From Perilla frutescens (Eukaryota; Streptophyta; Magnoliopsida; Lamiales; Lamiaceae), in assembly GCA_026008535.1 (NCBI GenBank), contig BRKX01000003.1, positions 24,728,001 to 24,792,000 of the forward strand: 64,000 nucleotides of DNA, in the 5' to 3' direction. The translations under genes were made by a program, and so were the position numbers. Shown one piece after another: positions 46,823 through 57,734 of this stretch. The stretch's first letter is position 1. Each line of letters starts with the position of its first letter. Under the pieces are notes generated by a model. That model saw nothing but the letters and a program-made list of their open reading frames with translations. It searched no databases and was not told the DNA's origin.

Positions 46823-47870
46823 GTGTTGTTAGAGTTTTATACCACGCTCTTGGAGCTTGCTTCAGTCCGTAGAGAGCCTTTTTCAGTTTGAATACTTGAT
46901 CACCAATTTCAAAGCCTGGCGGTTGCTCGACATATACGTCCTCCTTGAGCATTCCTTGAAGAAAAGCACTCTTGACATCCATTTGGTAGACTGTGAAGTT
47001 AAAGTGAGCTGCATAGGCTAGGAACAGTCTGATGGCTTCCAATCTTGCAACTGACGCAAATGTCTCATCAAAGTCGATCCCTTCACTTTGTGAGTAACCT
47101 TTGGCTACTAGTCTAGCCTTGTTCTTTGTGATCACTCCTTGTTCATTCAGTTTGTTGTGAAAAACCCATTTTGTGCCAATGACCTTCTGGGTTTTTAGTC
47201 TGTCAACAAGAAACCATACGTCATTTCGTGTTAACTGGTTCAGTTCTTCCTGTATAGCCATGATCCAGTCTGAATCTACTAAGGCTTCCTTGACGTTGGC
47301 TGGTTTAGTTTGAGAGATGAAGTATGTGAATAAGGCATGCTCGGTTGATCCTCTGATTTGAACTCGACTTCTTGGATCACCAACTATCTTGTCAGTTGGA
47401 TGGCTTCGGAGCCACTTGGGCAATATGGCTTCAGCTGAGTCTCCAGCTGGTTCTTCTGTGATGACATCGTCAGTTGCTTGTTCATCAGTAGGTTCGGCAT
47501 TCTCATCATTTCTTTCCCCTGCTTCATTTGTGGGGTTTGCGGTCTCAGCACGATTTGTGTCTTCATTGACCAAGTTGTTCTCAACTGGCTTAGTACCAGT
47601 TTCATTGCCTTCTTCTAATGAAACTTCAAACCGTTCTGGAACAATGTGATCTACATAGTCCTGCGAATTTTCAGTTTCACTAGGTAGTAGTTGAACTGAT
47701 GTGTCTATAGTTTCTTTGTTCCTGTACTCATTAGCAAATTCATCAAATACCACATGACATGTTATTTCCACAACAAGAGTTCGTTTATTGAACACTCTAT
47801 AAGCTTGTGCATGAGGAGAGTTATACCCAAGAAATATTCCCTCATCAGCTTTAGCACTAAAAACTTTCAA
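46788..47870 (-). pseudogene. E6 integrase C-terminus and reverse transcriptase (N-terminal)
   Basis: Minus-strand frame: EGIFLGYNSPHAQAYRVFN (end of integrase region), an acidic linker (about residues 60-160), then reverse transcriptase: WIMAIQEELNQLTRNDVWFL, KARLVAKGYSQSEGIDFDE, YQMDVKSAFLQGMLKEDVY and KLKKALYGLKQAPRAWYKTL. It ends in an out-of-frame tail after 'WYKTL', marking the frameshift into the next piece. Confidence 0.9.
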
Positions 47871-47980
47871 TTAAGTTTTGCTATTGTTGTGAATATAACA
47901 TTTACAGCCAAATATTTTAAAATATGAGATAGAAGGCTTACGACCCTTGTACAGTTCATAAGGTGTCTTGTCATGGGCTG

Positions 47981-48660
47981 CTACAATGGCACTTCGATTT
48001 TGAGTATGGCAAACTGTGTTGACTGCTTCAGCCAGTACCCTTCAGCTATGTTGGCATCAGCTATCATCGCTCGAGCTGCTTCCTTTAGTGTTCGATTGTG
48101 CCTTTTAGCTACACCGTTTTGTTGTGGAGTTCTTGCAGCAGAATGTTCATGAGTAATCCCAAGCTGGTTGAGGAAGCTGATCATGTGTTGATTCACAAAT
48201 TCAGTTCCATTATCGGAACGAATCCTTTGAACTGATCTTTCCTTTTCAGTTTGTAATCTTCTGATCAGCGCCGTGAGCTTGTCATATGTTTCATCTTTGC
48301 TCCTCAAAAATTCCACCCAAGTATATCTTGAGTAATCATCAACTACTACAAGAGTGAATCTTTTGCCTTTTGGAGTTTGAGGTCTAACTGGACCAAACAA
48401 ATCCATGTGTAGCAGTTGAAGACAGTCAGTTGTTCCTGGTGGATGATTCTTATTCTTAAAGGATGACTTCACTTGCTTCCCTTTTCGACATGGTCCGCAT
48501 ACACCTGTTTTCTTGTATATCTCCTTGGGAAGCCCCTCAACTAGATCTTTCTTTGCTAGGTAGTTGATTATTTTGAAGTTGAGGTGGTTCAGTCATCGAT
48601 GCCATAGCCAGCTTGCTTTAGTTGATCCTTTTGAGAGAAAGCAAGCTTCTGAGTAGCCGG
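47981..48660 (-). pseudogene. E6 pre-integrase and integrase core
   Basis: Minus-strand frame: a zinc-binding region (WHRRLNHLNFK-type, with CGPCRKGKQ) near 48600-48480, broken by a stop, then integrase LHMDLFGPVRPQTPKGKRF, VVVDDYSRYTWVEFLRSKDE, IRSDNGTEFVNQ and RTPQQNGVAKRHNRTLKEAA. The first two catalytic Asp are present, but the usual Glu (VAERHN) is Lys (VAKRHN), a change expected to abolish integration. The frame differs from protease upstream and reverse transcriptase downstream. Confidence 0.88.
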
Positions 48661-48810
48661 TTGACCAGTCAACAATGTACATGTTGCCTCTCCTGATGCC
48701 AGTTAGCAAGATTACTCCAGTTGACTTGTCTCTTATGTTGTAGGACTTTTTGGTGAAGTCAACTGAGTAGCCATTGTTGCATAGTTGGCTGATGCTGAGT
48801 AATTTGTACT

Positions 48811-49272
48811 TTAGTCCACGTGGGAGACTCCATTCACTACTACTTTTTCTTTGACAACGAACCCTTCTCCAGTGGTTCGACTTTTGGAATTGTCTCCAAA
48901 TGTGACGAGTGGACCTTTGATTTCTTCATAACCGTCGAGATCTTCTCTATCTCTGGTCATGTGCTTGGAGCACCCGCTATCTAGATACCAAATGTCTTTG
49001 GTTTTCTTCATAGATAGGATGCTCTTGTCCTGCAGAGAAAAGGATTAGCATTTAGGGACCCATTTCATATCAGGTCCTTTTTGATACATTAAGTCTTTTG
49101 GAATCCAGAATTGCCAAAATTTTGGCTTCTTATTATTCAAGGAGTCAACTGATTTGGATCGTTTCATCAGTTTCGACTCTTTTTCAACTCTCCTTGAGTC
49201 GGTTGAATGGTACCTGCGTTGAAAGTTAGTGGGATAAAACAATTCAACTAGCACACAATTATTTTGAGATTT
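48811..49272 (-). pseudogene. E6 protease
   Basis: Minus-strand frame: the 49254-49045 piece, a stop, then IWYLDSGCSKHMTRDREDL with the aspartic protease D-S-G near 48984, followed by LVTFGDNSKSRTTGEG. The protease cuts the gag-pol polyprotein inside the particle. The catalytic triad is intact but the ORF is cut by stops at 49045 and 48811. Confidence 0.85.
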
Positions 49273-51408
49273 TTAGGCTCTTCTATCAGGCCAATGCCTT
49301 GTGTGTTTCCAGTTCATTGGATTGAACCCTTTTGGATCAGCTCTTGGTTCATTTCTGGAATCCAAATATTTATCGTAATAATGATAGGGTAGAAATGATT
49401 TTCTTTGATCTCTCCTAGAAGTGCTTTGATTAGACTGCTTAGCAGGGTAGGCTTGAGATCTAAACTGGTCTTTCTTTTCATAGTGAACTGATCTGCCAGT
49501 TTCCCTTGAGGGCATTTTATACTGAGCTGGTGGCCTTTGTTGAACTGTAGGCTTTGGACGAGTGGATTGACTTGAGTGAACTGAAGGTCTTGACTGGGAA
49601 CTGGGCTTTAGCTGACTGGGTGTTTTAGATTGGTAGAACTGACCAAACTTCTTAGGCTGGGTCTGGGGATTTTTCAATATTCCCTTTCCTTTGTTTGACT
49701 CAGCTGGCTGATCCTGAGATCTCGTGAACCCTTTTAGGATACCCTTGTCACTAGGTTAAGCAACTGCTTTTCCCTTTTCTAGGGCAGTGAACTTGCTATA
49801 TCCTAGCCCTGAGCTGCCAGTTCCAGTTCTTTGATGACTGAGTATTTCATCTAGACTCTGAGATCCCTTTTTGAACTTTAGGTTTACCTTTTCTTTTTCA
49901 AGGATCTCTTGCTTGAGTTTTTGATTTTCTTCCTCTAGATCAGCAGTTCTCAGTTTCAATTTCTCAAATTCTATAAGATGAGATTCAAGATAATTTAATC
50001 TTTCATGATCAATGCTCAGTTTCCTGACTTTGTTCCTCAGTTCATCATTTTCATCTTTCAGTTCAACATGCAAACAGGAGATTGAAGCTAATTAGTCTTC
50101 TAGCATCATAAGTTTCACATCAAGTTCATTACTAGAGACAGTTGCTTCATTGATATGATAAAAAGAAGTTTGAGAGTCAGCTGTACTAACCTCTTCATCA
50201 TGGTCAGCCATGAGGTAGAATAATACTTCATCATCATCTGAGTTGTAGCCGTCAGAATCGATTCCAGAAGGATAGTCTGAATCATCCAGCACCGCATTCT
50301 CAAGACTTGCGACCATTGCTTTTCTTTTGAAGAAGCTTCTTTTTACCTTGGCTTTCTTGTCCTCGAGGACTTCTGGACACTCAAACCTGTAATGTCCTTG
50401 TTTATGACAATGAAAACACTCTCCAAGATTGCGATTTTTACTCCTGAATGGTTCAACTGGTTGGTAGGTTTTTTCAACTTTTAGGACTTCATCAGTTTGA
50501 GGTGAAATTGATTGTTTATCCCGAGCTCTCTTCAACTTTTCTAACAACTTGGTAACTTATTGGATCTGATCATTGATGTCATCAGTTAGATTCTCCTTCT
50601 TTTCAGTTGCCTCCCTTTTTCTTTCAGTTGAAGATCCGCCTTGGTTTTCTTTAGTTAGTGAGCTCCTAGGTCGGAAGTTGTTTCTTCCTCGAGCGTCTCT
50701 AAACTTGGTCCTTTCGCCATAGAAAGTTGTGTCTTGAGCTGACGATGTTGACGCTTCTCTTTTTCGGTTTAGACTGTACTCATGAGCTTTAAGAAAACCA
50801 AATAATTCCCTTGGAGTGATGCTGTTTAGGTTTCTTGACTCCTTAGTAGCGATCACTTTCATATCCCATTCGTTAGTGAGATTATCCAGTATTTTGGAAT
50901 TCATCTCTGAATTGGGATAGCTTCTCCCGAGGTTGTTCATCTCACTGATGATGCCTAGAAATCTAGTTTCAAGGCTTGAGATGGACTTTTCTGCCTGCAT
51001 TTTGAAGGATTTATACCTGTCAACTGCCAATTGGAGCTTGTTTCCTTTTATGGCTTCGGACTCTCTGCAAAGATCTGCTAGTAGGTCCCATATCTCTTTG
51101 ACAGTTGTGCAATTCTTGGTATCCTTCATACGATCTTCATCTAGAGTTTGGAATAATGTAGCTTGAGCAACGAACTCTAGATTCTTCAACTTTTTCTCTT
51201 CACTAGTGAGAAGATTAGTTGGCTTCGGGATCCTTGTCGGTTGATTGATATCAACTATGTGAGCATCATTGTCCATCATGATGATGATTGGGCCTTCTTC
51301 AATGACTTCCCACATATTTTCATGAATTGAGCAGAGATGCGCCTTCATTCTTCTGCTCCAATTATCATAGTTCTCAACTGAAAATATAGGTAGCTTATGG
51401 TTTCCCAT
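49273..51408 (-). pseudogene. E6 gag
   Basis: I chose the ATG at 51408 (MGNHKLPIFSVENYDNWSRR), only about 90 bp inside the LTR. One minus-strand frame continues with stops at 50557, 50092 and 49756 and ends at 49273. Parts: N-terminal gag (YDNWSRRMKAHL), gag core (CRESEAIKGNKLQLAVDRYK), zinc knuckle CFHCHKQGHYRFEC (about 50418-50377, intact), acidic region, a heptad coiled-coil (about 50070-49860: ENDELRNKVRKL, LEEENQKLKQEI) and a Gln/Ser/Pro-rich tail. Gag forms particles and binds RNA. Confidence 0.9.
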
Positions 51409-51484
51409 AGCTGGAATGTTAGCACAGATAAGTAGATCTGATTCAGTTGATCTGTAGAAACGGCTGATCCTTGGAATCAACCAC

Positions 51485-51496
51485 TCTGATACCACT
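51485..51496 (-). other. E6 primer-binding site
   Basis: On the minus strand TGGTATCAGAGT lies directly inside the 5' LTR. It matches the initiator-methionine tRNA site at all but the last base. Confidence 0.9.
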
Positions 51497-52240
51497 TGTT
51501 GGTCTCGGGCGAGTCGGTATCAATTTAGAGGGGGGTGAATAAACTGATTCAAAAACTTTTACTTTAGATGCGGAAAACAGGGCCCTATGACTCGCTTGAT
51601 GAAACTTATTTATGCAAAAATTTGATAGTCAGTTGAGACAGTTTAAGTGCAGCTTGTGTGATGTTGTCTGCAGTTAGAGATATGCAATGAACAATATAGT
51701 ACAGCACACAAAAGATTTATAGATGTTCAAAGTCTCAAACTTCTACGTCCTCTCTTCCTTCCGCAGAAGGGCAACTTCACTATATAACTTGAGTTTCTTT
51801 ACAAATTACACAATGAAGGACAGTTGGTTGAACCTGGTAACTGCTTGCTACCTCAGCTGGTCGATGGCTCACACTTGAAGTCCCTAACTGCTCACTAGGA
51901 AGGTAGGTGCTATTGTCGTCTTTACAAGGTTTTAGATCTCTTTCAATCTTCAAAAGGTTAGTCTTGAACAAGGGGGTATCAACTGATGTGCTTCTTTGAT
52001 TGAGCTAAGTAGTTGATCGTTGAATAGCTGGAACTGAGAAAGCTGCCCTGGCTGGATCGTCAACAGCTGGCTGGATGTCTTGATTCAGTGAATTCTTCTT
52101 CTCAGTTTGACTTTCGCAGTTTTTATCAAATGTTGCACTTGAGCTTGAGTGGGAGGGAGAAAGAAAAGATCTTAACTTGTATATACGAAGGTTGGCAAGA
52201 GCTTTTGATTGCAAAAAGTGTTTAAAACTCTGATTCACCC

Positions 52241-52254
52241 GTCTTTTATAGAGG
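52241..52254 (-). promoter_or_regulatory. Putative LTR promoter TATA box of E6
   Basis: The minus strand reads TCCTCTATAAAAGACG; the same sequence is at about 36512-36525 in the 3' LTR. It is the best TATA box in the LTR and lies downstream of the 44-bp repeats, as expected in U3. Confidence 0.6.
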
Positions 52255-52536
52255 AGTGATTTTATGACCGTTGAGCTCCATTTTCCATTTGATCAGTGGC
52301 TTTATTGGCTCATCAACGGCAGGTGGTCTTTAATGATTGCTTGGATCATTTAGTTGAAGTAGCCATTACTCTGTCAATCGATTTTCATTAAATTCCAGGA
52401 TCTTTGAAGGAGCATTTATTGCAAGATATGTTGATTTAAGCAATATTGTCCAGGAGTCTTCTGGCTTCAGCTCTCTTGACAGTTTGGAATTTCAGTTGGC
52501 AGTTTTGAATATCTCAGCTTAGTTAGATTATTTTTC

Positions 52537-52850
52537 CAGCTAGCAGTTTTTCACTTATCAGCTGAGTCTTGCTATCGCTCCAGTTGGCACTTCTGGGCTT
52601 ATCAGTTGAATATGGCTATCGCTCCAGTTGGCAGTTCTGGACTTATCAGCTGAGTCTTGCTATCGCTCCAGTTGGCAGTTCTGGGCTTATCAGCTGAGTC
52701 TGGCTATCGCTCCAGTTAGCAGTTCTGGGCTTATCACCTGAGTCTTGCTATCGCTCCAGTTAGCAGTCCTGGGTTTATCAGCTGAGATTGGCTATCGCTC
52801 CAGTTGGCAGTTCTAGGCTTGTCAGCTGAGATTGGCCATTGCTCCAGTTA
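52537..52850 (-). repeat. 44-bp tandem repeats in E6 5' LTR (about 7 copies)
   Basis: Same repeat as in the 3' LTR, with independent substitutions in several copies (for example GTTAGCAG for GTTGGCAG). The copy number appears the same in both LTRs, so the block existed before insertion. Confidence 0.9.
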
Positions 52851-53190
52851 GATACTGCCAGTCTCTAGCATAAACTGACATTCTATGAGTTTCTTCAGTC
52901 TTTGGTCAACTCCTTTCTCCCTCAGTTCAGTTGACTCGGTTGTTAGCTTGCTTTGACTGATATGATTCCTTAGCCAAGTTGAACTTTAGACTAGATGACG
53001 TGTCTTTCAATTTGGGCCATTCTTCAGATCGGTTGACTTTGACTCTTCTAGAGTTCTTCTTTGATAATGCCCTCCTGGGCTGGTCAGCTTCGATCTACAG
53101 TTTGAGCTTTGGTCAGTTTTTCACAAATAATTTTGACATCTCATCAAAACCTGATCTAGGGATTCCTTGATAGTTTTTCCTAACATTAAT

Positions 53191-55409
53191 CATGTGAGTA
53201 TGTTTGTATTATGCCGTTGTTTTATGCAGGTTATTCCACTCGAGCCAATACGTCATAGCACACAGTGGTATTATACTGAGTATATAATACAGTTTGAATT
53301 TTAAATACTAAAGTGTCGAGTTATGTGTTAAAGGATGAATGTTATTGAATTTAATTTTATGATTGCATACCTTGAGCACCCCAATGCTAAGCTGGACGGG
53401 GGTCTCGCTGAAAATGTCCGGGAGTCGATTTAAGTTCGGGGATTGATGTTGGCATGTCGCGTGCCCGCGGGGCCGTGCGTGGCCGCGGGAGGCTGTGCAC
53501 GCCGGTACGGGGCTGCGCACTCGCGGGGAGCGTTGGCCGAGAGCATGGTTGCGCGGTTGCGGGGGCTGCGCGGTCGCGCAGGTCCGGGGATTTTTCCCTT
53601 CCGGATTTCTACCTTTAAATACCACACTTATCCATTTCTCCTCATTTCTCCTCTTCCATTTAGGCGATTTTTCTCTCATTTCTCTCCAGAATTTCTTCAA
53701 CTTTTGGAGTGTGTTCTACCATCATCATCCATCATCTAAGGTAATCCAATACCACTTCCCTCTTGATGATTTAATTCCATTCTTGTTGATTTGAGTTTAG
53801 GGTTTGGATCCCAAAAACTAGGGTTTTTGAATTCTAATGATCCTCATGCTTTGACATCTTAAGCATATGGTTTATTTACTCCATTGAAGCTATATGTATT
53901 GTTAAATTGAAATCTCCATGTTCATTGTTGCTAAAGATTGGATTTTTGCCCTAATTTCTCTTGATATGTTGATATTTGTTTGGAGGTATTGTGATGGGTG
54001 TTTGGGGTTGATCTTCATATATGCTAGAGCCCTAGGATAAAGGTGTTTGTATTTGAAATATTGGGTTTAAATGATTTAAATTGAGTGAAGATCATGTGGT
54101 TTAAATGGGTGCACGTAATGTGCTCGATTAAATGCTTTAAAGAGTTTTAATATGTATTTTGAGTCCAAAATCATATTATGAGTTGGTATATCCAAGGTTA
54201 TGTATATGGATATGTATGAAATCTTTAAAGAAAGGTATAACTTGTGTTTGGTCAAATTATGAACTAATTGTATAACTCGACATCTAAAATGAAAAAGGGT
54301 ATTAAAAGGTGCTAGGTGACATGTTGTAGGTCAAGGAGGATGACTTGTGAACGGACAAGAAGTATTTCAAAGGTTGAGAAATTGTGAAAGCATCTCGTGA
54401 GGTGGGGTTACTCTAAACTGTGAACACGTGTAAAGTTATAGTTATTGTTGTGCTTTGATTGTATGAGTATGAAGGGTCTTTGGACCAAGAGAAAAGAATG
54501 AGACCCTTCGGGGCATACAGAGATTCTTCGGGATCGATATAGACTTGTTAATGTCCTCCCTAGGGGGTAGTATGTCTGCGGGCATCCCTACAGGGGTAAG
54601 ATGTTCATTAACATGGGCATCATGATATTTGGACCCTACGGGGTTGAGACTAGTCTCCACAAAGAAAAGAAAAGTCCATATGTCATATTTTCACTTGTGC
54701 AATTAGCTATAACTGTTTGCAGTGTTCCCCACTGAGTATGTTGTTAAATACTCTCCCCATTCATTCAATGAATTTCAGGTTGAGGAGTTGAGGCCTGAGT
54801 AGGAGCGTTGTGAACACAAGAGAACCCCCACAAGCTTGTGTTTTCTTTTGTGCTTTTGAAGTACCCATGATATTATTATTACGTTGATCATCCTTTTGTT
54901 TTATGATCAATGATTATTGGGGATAGGAATAGCCCGATCTTTTGTGGTATTACTATGTTTAACTCGATATATTATGTTAGTGTTTTAAGGATGGGTCAAT
55001 TGACCTAAGAGCCTACGTGGTGTATATAAATGTCGTCAAATTCCTATGCTATGTTTGTTAATTTAGGGTGCTAGACGGGCGGGTTATCTAAGACCTGTGA
55101 ACCCGATAGGTTAGGTGATTGTATGAATGATGTGGATGGATTTATTCTATGCTTCCATTAAATACTATGTTGTGTGACAAGGTAGATTCGATAGGTTGCA
55201 TGTTATGATTGTGGAAGAAAAATTTATATTCGGAATTATGTTGTTATACCTCATTATGAAATTTGACCTTAGCTTCCGCTCAATTTATTATGAGAACGCA
55301 AATGCATGTAAATGAATTATTTGTTAAGTCACGTGGCCAAGCGGAGTAGTTTGGGGCGTTATAAGTATGTTAAGTGACATGGCCAAATGCAGTAGTTTGG
55401 GGCGTTACA
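53191..55409 (+). repeat. Main part of the E5 solo LTR
   Basis: 2.2 kb without a gene. A strongly GC-rich block (about 53450-53590, many CGCG/GCGG) precedes TTTAAATAC (53614) and a pyrimidine-rich stretch to about 53720. The 3' terminus is duplicated: 'gtggccaagcggagtag' with 'tttggggcgttat' (about 55330-55362) is followed by a diverged second copy that forms the actual LTR end (55409). Confidence 0.8.
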
Positions 55410-56584
55410 GCGCCACTAATGCTATTCCACTCCTTGATCTTCTGTTGTATTCTCGGACTGAATCTAGTTTCAGGGTGGGCTGAAATCTACTAGATCGGTA
55501 TGGAATCTGCGGAGATAAAGAGAACAAAAGAGGAGCTGATCTATCATGACCAAAATTTCATGCCCCACCTCCTTATTTATAAGGGGGTGGGTGAAATTTC
55601 AGTGTCCCAACCCTACTGGGTTTGGGCCTCTATCCCTTTTTCTATCTCCGGTCCATTAAAGTCATATTGAGTTACAATAGGGATCTAGAAGAATATTAAA
55701 TTGGTCTGCTAATTTATTTAATTTCCAATATCCAATAAACTTAGGATATTATTAAATAAATTAAGTATTATTTTTATTCCACTAAAGAAATAATACTGAC
55801 CTATCAATTTAATACATATTTCTGAATATGTTTTCTCCTTTAGTCCAGCCATTCCCCGTGTTTAAGATATAATGCCCATTAATTAATTATGTAAGCTTCT
55901 GACAGCTATAATTAATTAATATCTTATCCTTGAGTAGTACCACACAAGTTTACTCATGCACGGAATAAATTCCACCTGCAGGGTTTCAACATGAACTTGC
56001 ATTTTCTCAAGGGGACACCATCAACCTGGCGTACCAGGACACGGTGCCCCTACATATTACACGACCCATCATAAGTGTAAATATCACAACCCAAGATATT
56101 GAGATTATTGATCCTATGAAAGAATCTCACCCTTTGATAAATCAAAGCTGCAAACACTACATGTATATGTCCGCCAACATATAGGGGTTAAGAACCCGAA
56201 CTCTGTGGATTCTTATTCTCTCATTTAAGGTCAGAATAGAGAATAGAATCCTATGTAGATCCTCCTCAATACACTTGACCGTGTATTAGAATAATCAGTT
56301 AGTCAAGACAAACTAACTATCAGATTATTCTACGGCGTACTGATAGCAGGTTCAGTGTCATCTAGACCGTGAGCCTTTTAATACATTACAAGGAACTGCT
56401 GATATGATCTAACTGTGTGTTTACCCACACCATATCATCTACAATGTAAGTATAGTGAACATGCATGTAAATATAACAATTTAAATGCAAACAGTGACTG
56501 CAATTGTATCCATTCTATATCATCATAAAACCATCATCAATAATGTATACAAAAAGACAGGTCTTCTAGTATACAAAACCAACA
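55410..56584 (-). repeat. E4 5' LTR, outer piece
   Basis: Continues E4's LTR after E5, starting with the GCGCC duplication and 'ACTAATGCTATTCC' (compare 27901 onwards) and ending ACCAACA. It is followed directly by GTTGA and E3's gag. Confidence 0.93.
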
Positions 56585-56589
56585 GTTGA

Positions 56590-57734
56590 TGGGGTCTCTG
56601 CGTACCTTTGAAATGAGCCTGACAGATGATGAGGCAATATAGAAGAAAAGCATAGCTTTTTAGGCAGGCTCAAGTTCTGATTTGTCAAATTCTGTCCCAG
56701 ACAAACATGATCTGGCTGAGTCAATTGCTTTGCTGACAAAGAATTTCTCAAAATTTATCAAAGTCTATGAGAAATCTTCACAAAACAATCCGGACAAGAA
56801 CAAGTTCTCTAAATTTTGGAGATCTAAAGATGAAGATCTTAGTGAAGAAAAACACAAAGATGTGAAGTGCAGGGAATGTGGTGGCCTTGGGTACTTTCAA
56901 GCTGAGTGTGCTAACACTCTCAAGAAGAAGAATAAATCCTAATGTTCCACTCTGAGTGAAAGTGATGATGCAGATGATAGTGGGAGTGATGAAGAATGTG
57001 TGAGCAATCATATTGCTTTCATGACACAGTCTACCAAAGAACCTGTGTCTAAATCTATCCCGGACAGTCAGGATGACAAGGTATCTGAATGCAGTGATGA
57101 TGATGAGTTCACTAAAGAATCGGCCATAGAAGCATACAAAAAGCTTCATGAAAGCTGGATCATGGTGGCAAAAGTCAATGAAGGGATGCTGAAAGAAAAT
57201 ACTAATCTTATAAAACAAAGAGATAACCTATCCATGCGCCTCAGTGAACTGCAGAATGATCTTCAGCAATCCAAAAATAACACGCTCTCTCAAAATGGTG
57301 AACTGCAACATCTGAAGAAGCTTGTCAAGATAATGCATTCTGGATCATCTCAGCTTGATAAAATCCTTGCTAAAGGAAAACATCCTCAGGATCATACTGG
57401 TCTTGGTTACAATGATAAGAAGGTGTATGACCGATTCTGTCTAGGACAAACATCTGAAGCGCATGATGAACCAGTTCCTGAATCCGAAGCTGAACCTGAG
57501 AACAAGCAGTCACAAACTCGGCAGCTGCCAAAGCCACAACCACGAAAGATGCGTGTTGTGTGTCACTACTATGAAAAGCCTGGTCACATTCGACCACACT
57601 GTAGGAACTACATGAATGATCTCAGAAAAATGAGGAGGAAAGGCCTATCTCAGAATGACCTTAATTCCAGAAGAAGAAATGTGAGGAACAGATCCTGGAA
57701 CAATCACAGGAACTATGTGGTTCACACTGCCCTC
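56590..57734 (+). pseudogene. E3 gag, C-terminal part
   Basis: Resumes in phase with 27649: LRTFEMSLTDDEAI, then stops at 56640 and 56661, and a third at 56940. It includes the zinc knuckle CRECGGLGYFQAEC (56868-56909), where the zinc-binding His is Tyr. A long Glu/Ser/Lys region follows with a coiled-coil stretch (about 57190-57350), then a second knuckle-like CHYYEKPGHIRPHC where the second Cys is Tyr. Loss of zinc ligands in both suggests the protein no longer binds RNA normally. Confidence 0.88.

Larger units (their letters stand above)
35767..53185 (-). mobile_element. E6: giant Ty1/Copia element (17,419 bp), minus strand
   Basis: Minus-strand order: 5' LTR (53185-51497), primer site, gag (from 51408), protease, integrase, reverse transcriptase/RNase H (to 45725), then an 8.3-kb 3' region with three related ORFs A (44945-42579), B (42224-40773) and C (39699-38086), PPT-like repeats, polypurine tract and 3' LTR (37456-35767). 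LTR ends TGTTGG...CCTAACA, target duplication TTAAT. Such length and three tandem third-ORF copies are unusual for Copia; the lineage is probably SIRE-like (inference). CAGTT/AACTG is strikingly frequent throughout. Confidence 0.93.
51497..53185 (-). repeat. E6 5' LTR (1689 bp)
   Basis: TGTTGGTCTC...CCTAACA. On the minus strand U3 starts at 53185, the 44-bp repeats span about 52850-52537, and a TATA box (CTCTATAAAAGACG) is at about 52254-52241, the likely promoter for the full-length RNA. Confidence 0.93.
35685..55409 (+). mobile_element. E5: solo LTR of a Ty3/Gypsy element, interrupted by E6
   Basis: Begins TGTGATACCC and ends GGGGCGTTACA, flanked by GCGCC at 35680-35684 and 55410-55414. 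Without E6 and its target duplication it is about 2.3 kb (35685-35766 plus 53191-55409). It has no gag or pol, so it is a solo LTR. Long LTRs with such ends, a GC-rich block before a TATA-like TTTAAATAC (53614-53622) and phrases such as 'gacccttcggggca' fit the Tekay/Del chromovirus type (family memory; moderate). Open frames at 53443-53794 and 54442-54660 lie in non-coding LTR sequence. Confidence 0.85.
27650..56584 (-). mobile_element. E4: Ty1/Copia element, minus strand, carrying a nested insertion
   Basis: Minus-strand order: 5' LTR (56584-55410 plus 35684-35433, split by E5), primer site, 2.3-kb leader, gag-protease-integrase-RT-RNase H in one frame (33100-29147), polypurine tract, 3' LTR (29071-27650). 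LTR ends are TGTTGG...CCAACA and the target duplication is GTTGA. All pol domains are in Copia order (integrase before reverse transcriptase). Eight in-frame stops and no frameshift were seen. Without E5 and E6 the element would be about 9.2 kb. Confidence 0.93.

Noticed and set aside
53443..53794. Overlapping open frames in the GC-rich block as a protein gene
   Set aside because: Open frames in several frames at once are expected in GC-rich DNA, and the block is inside a solo LTR.
35685..55409. E5 as a complete Gypsy element
   Set aside because: After removing E6 only one LTR and no internal region remain.
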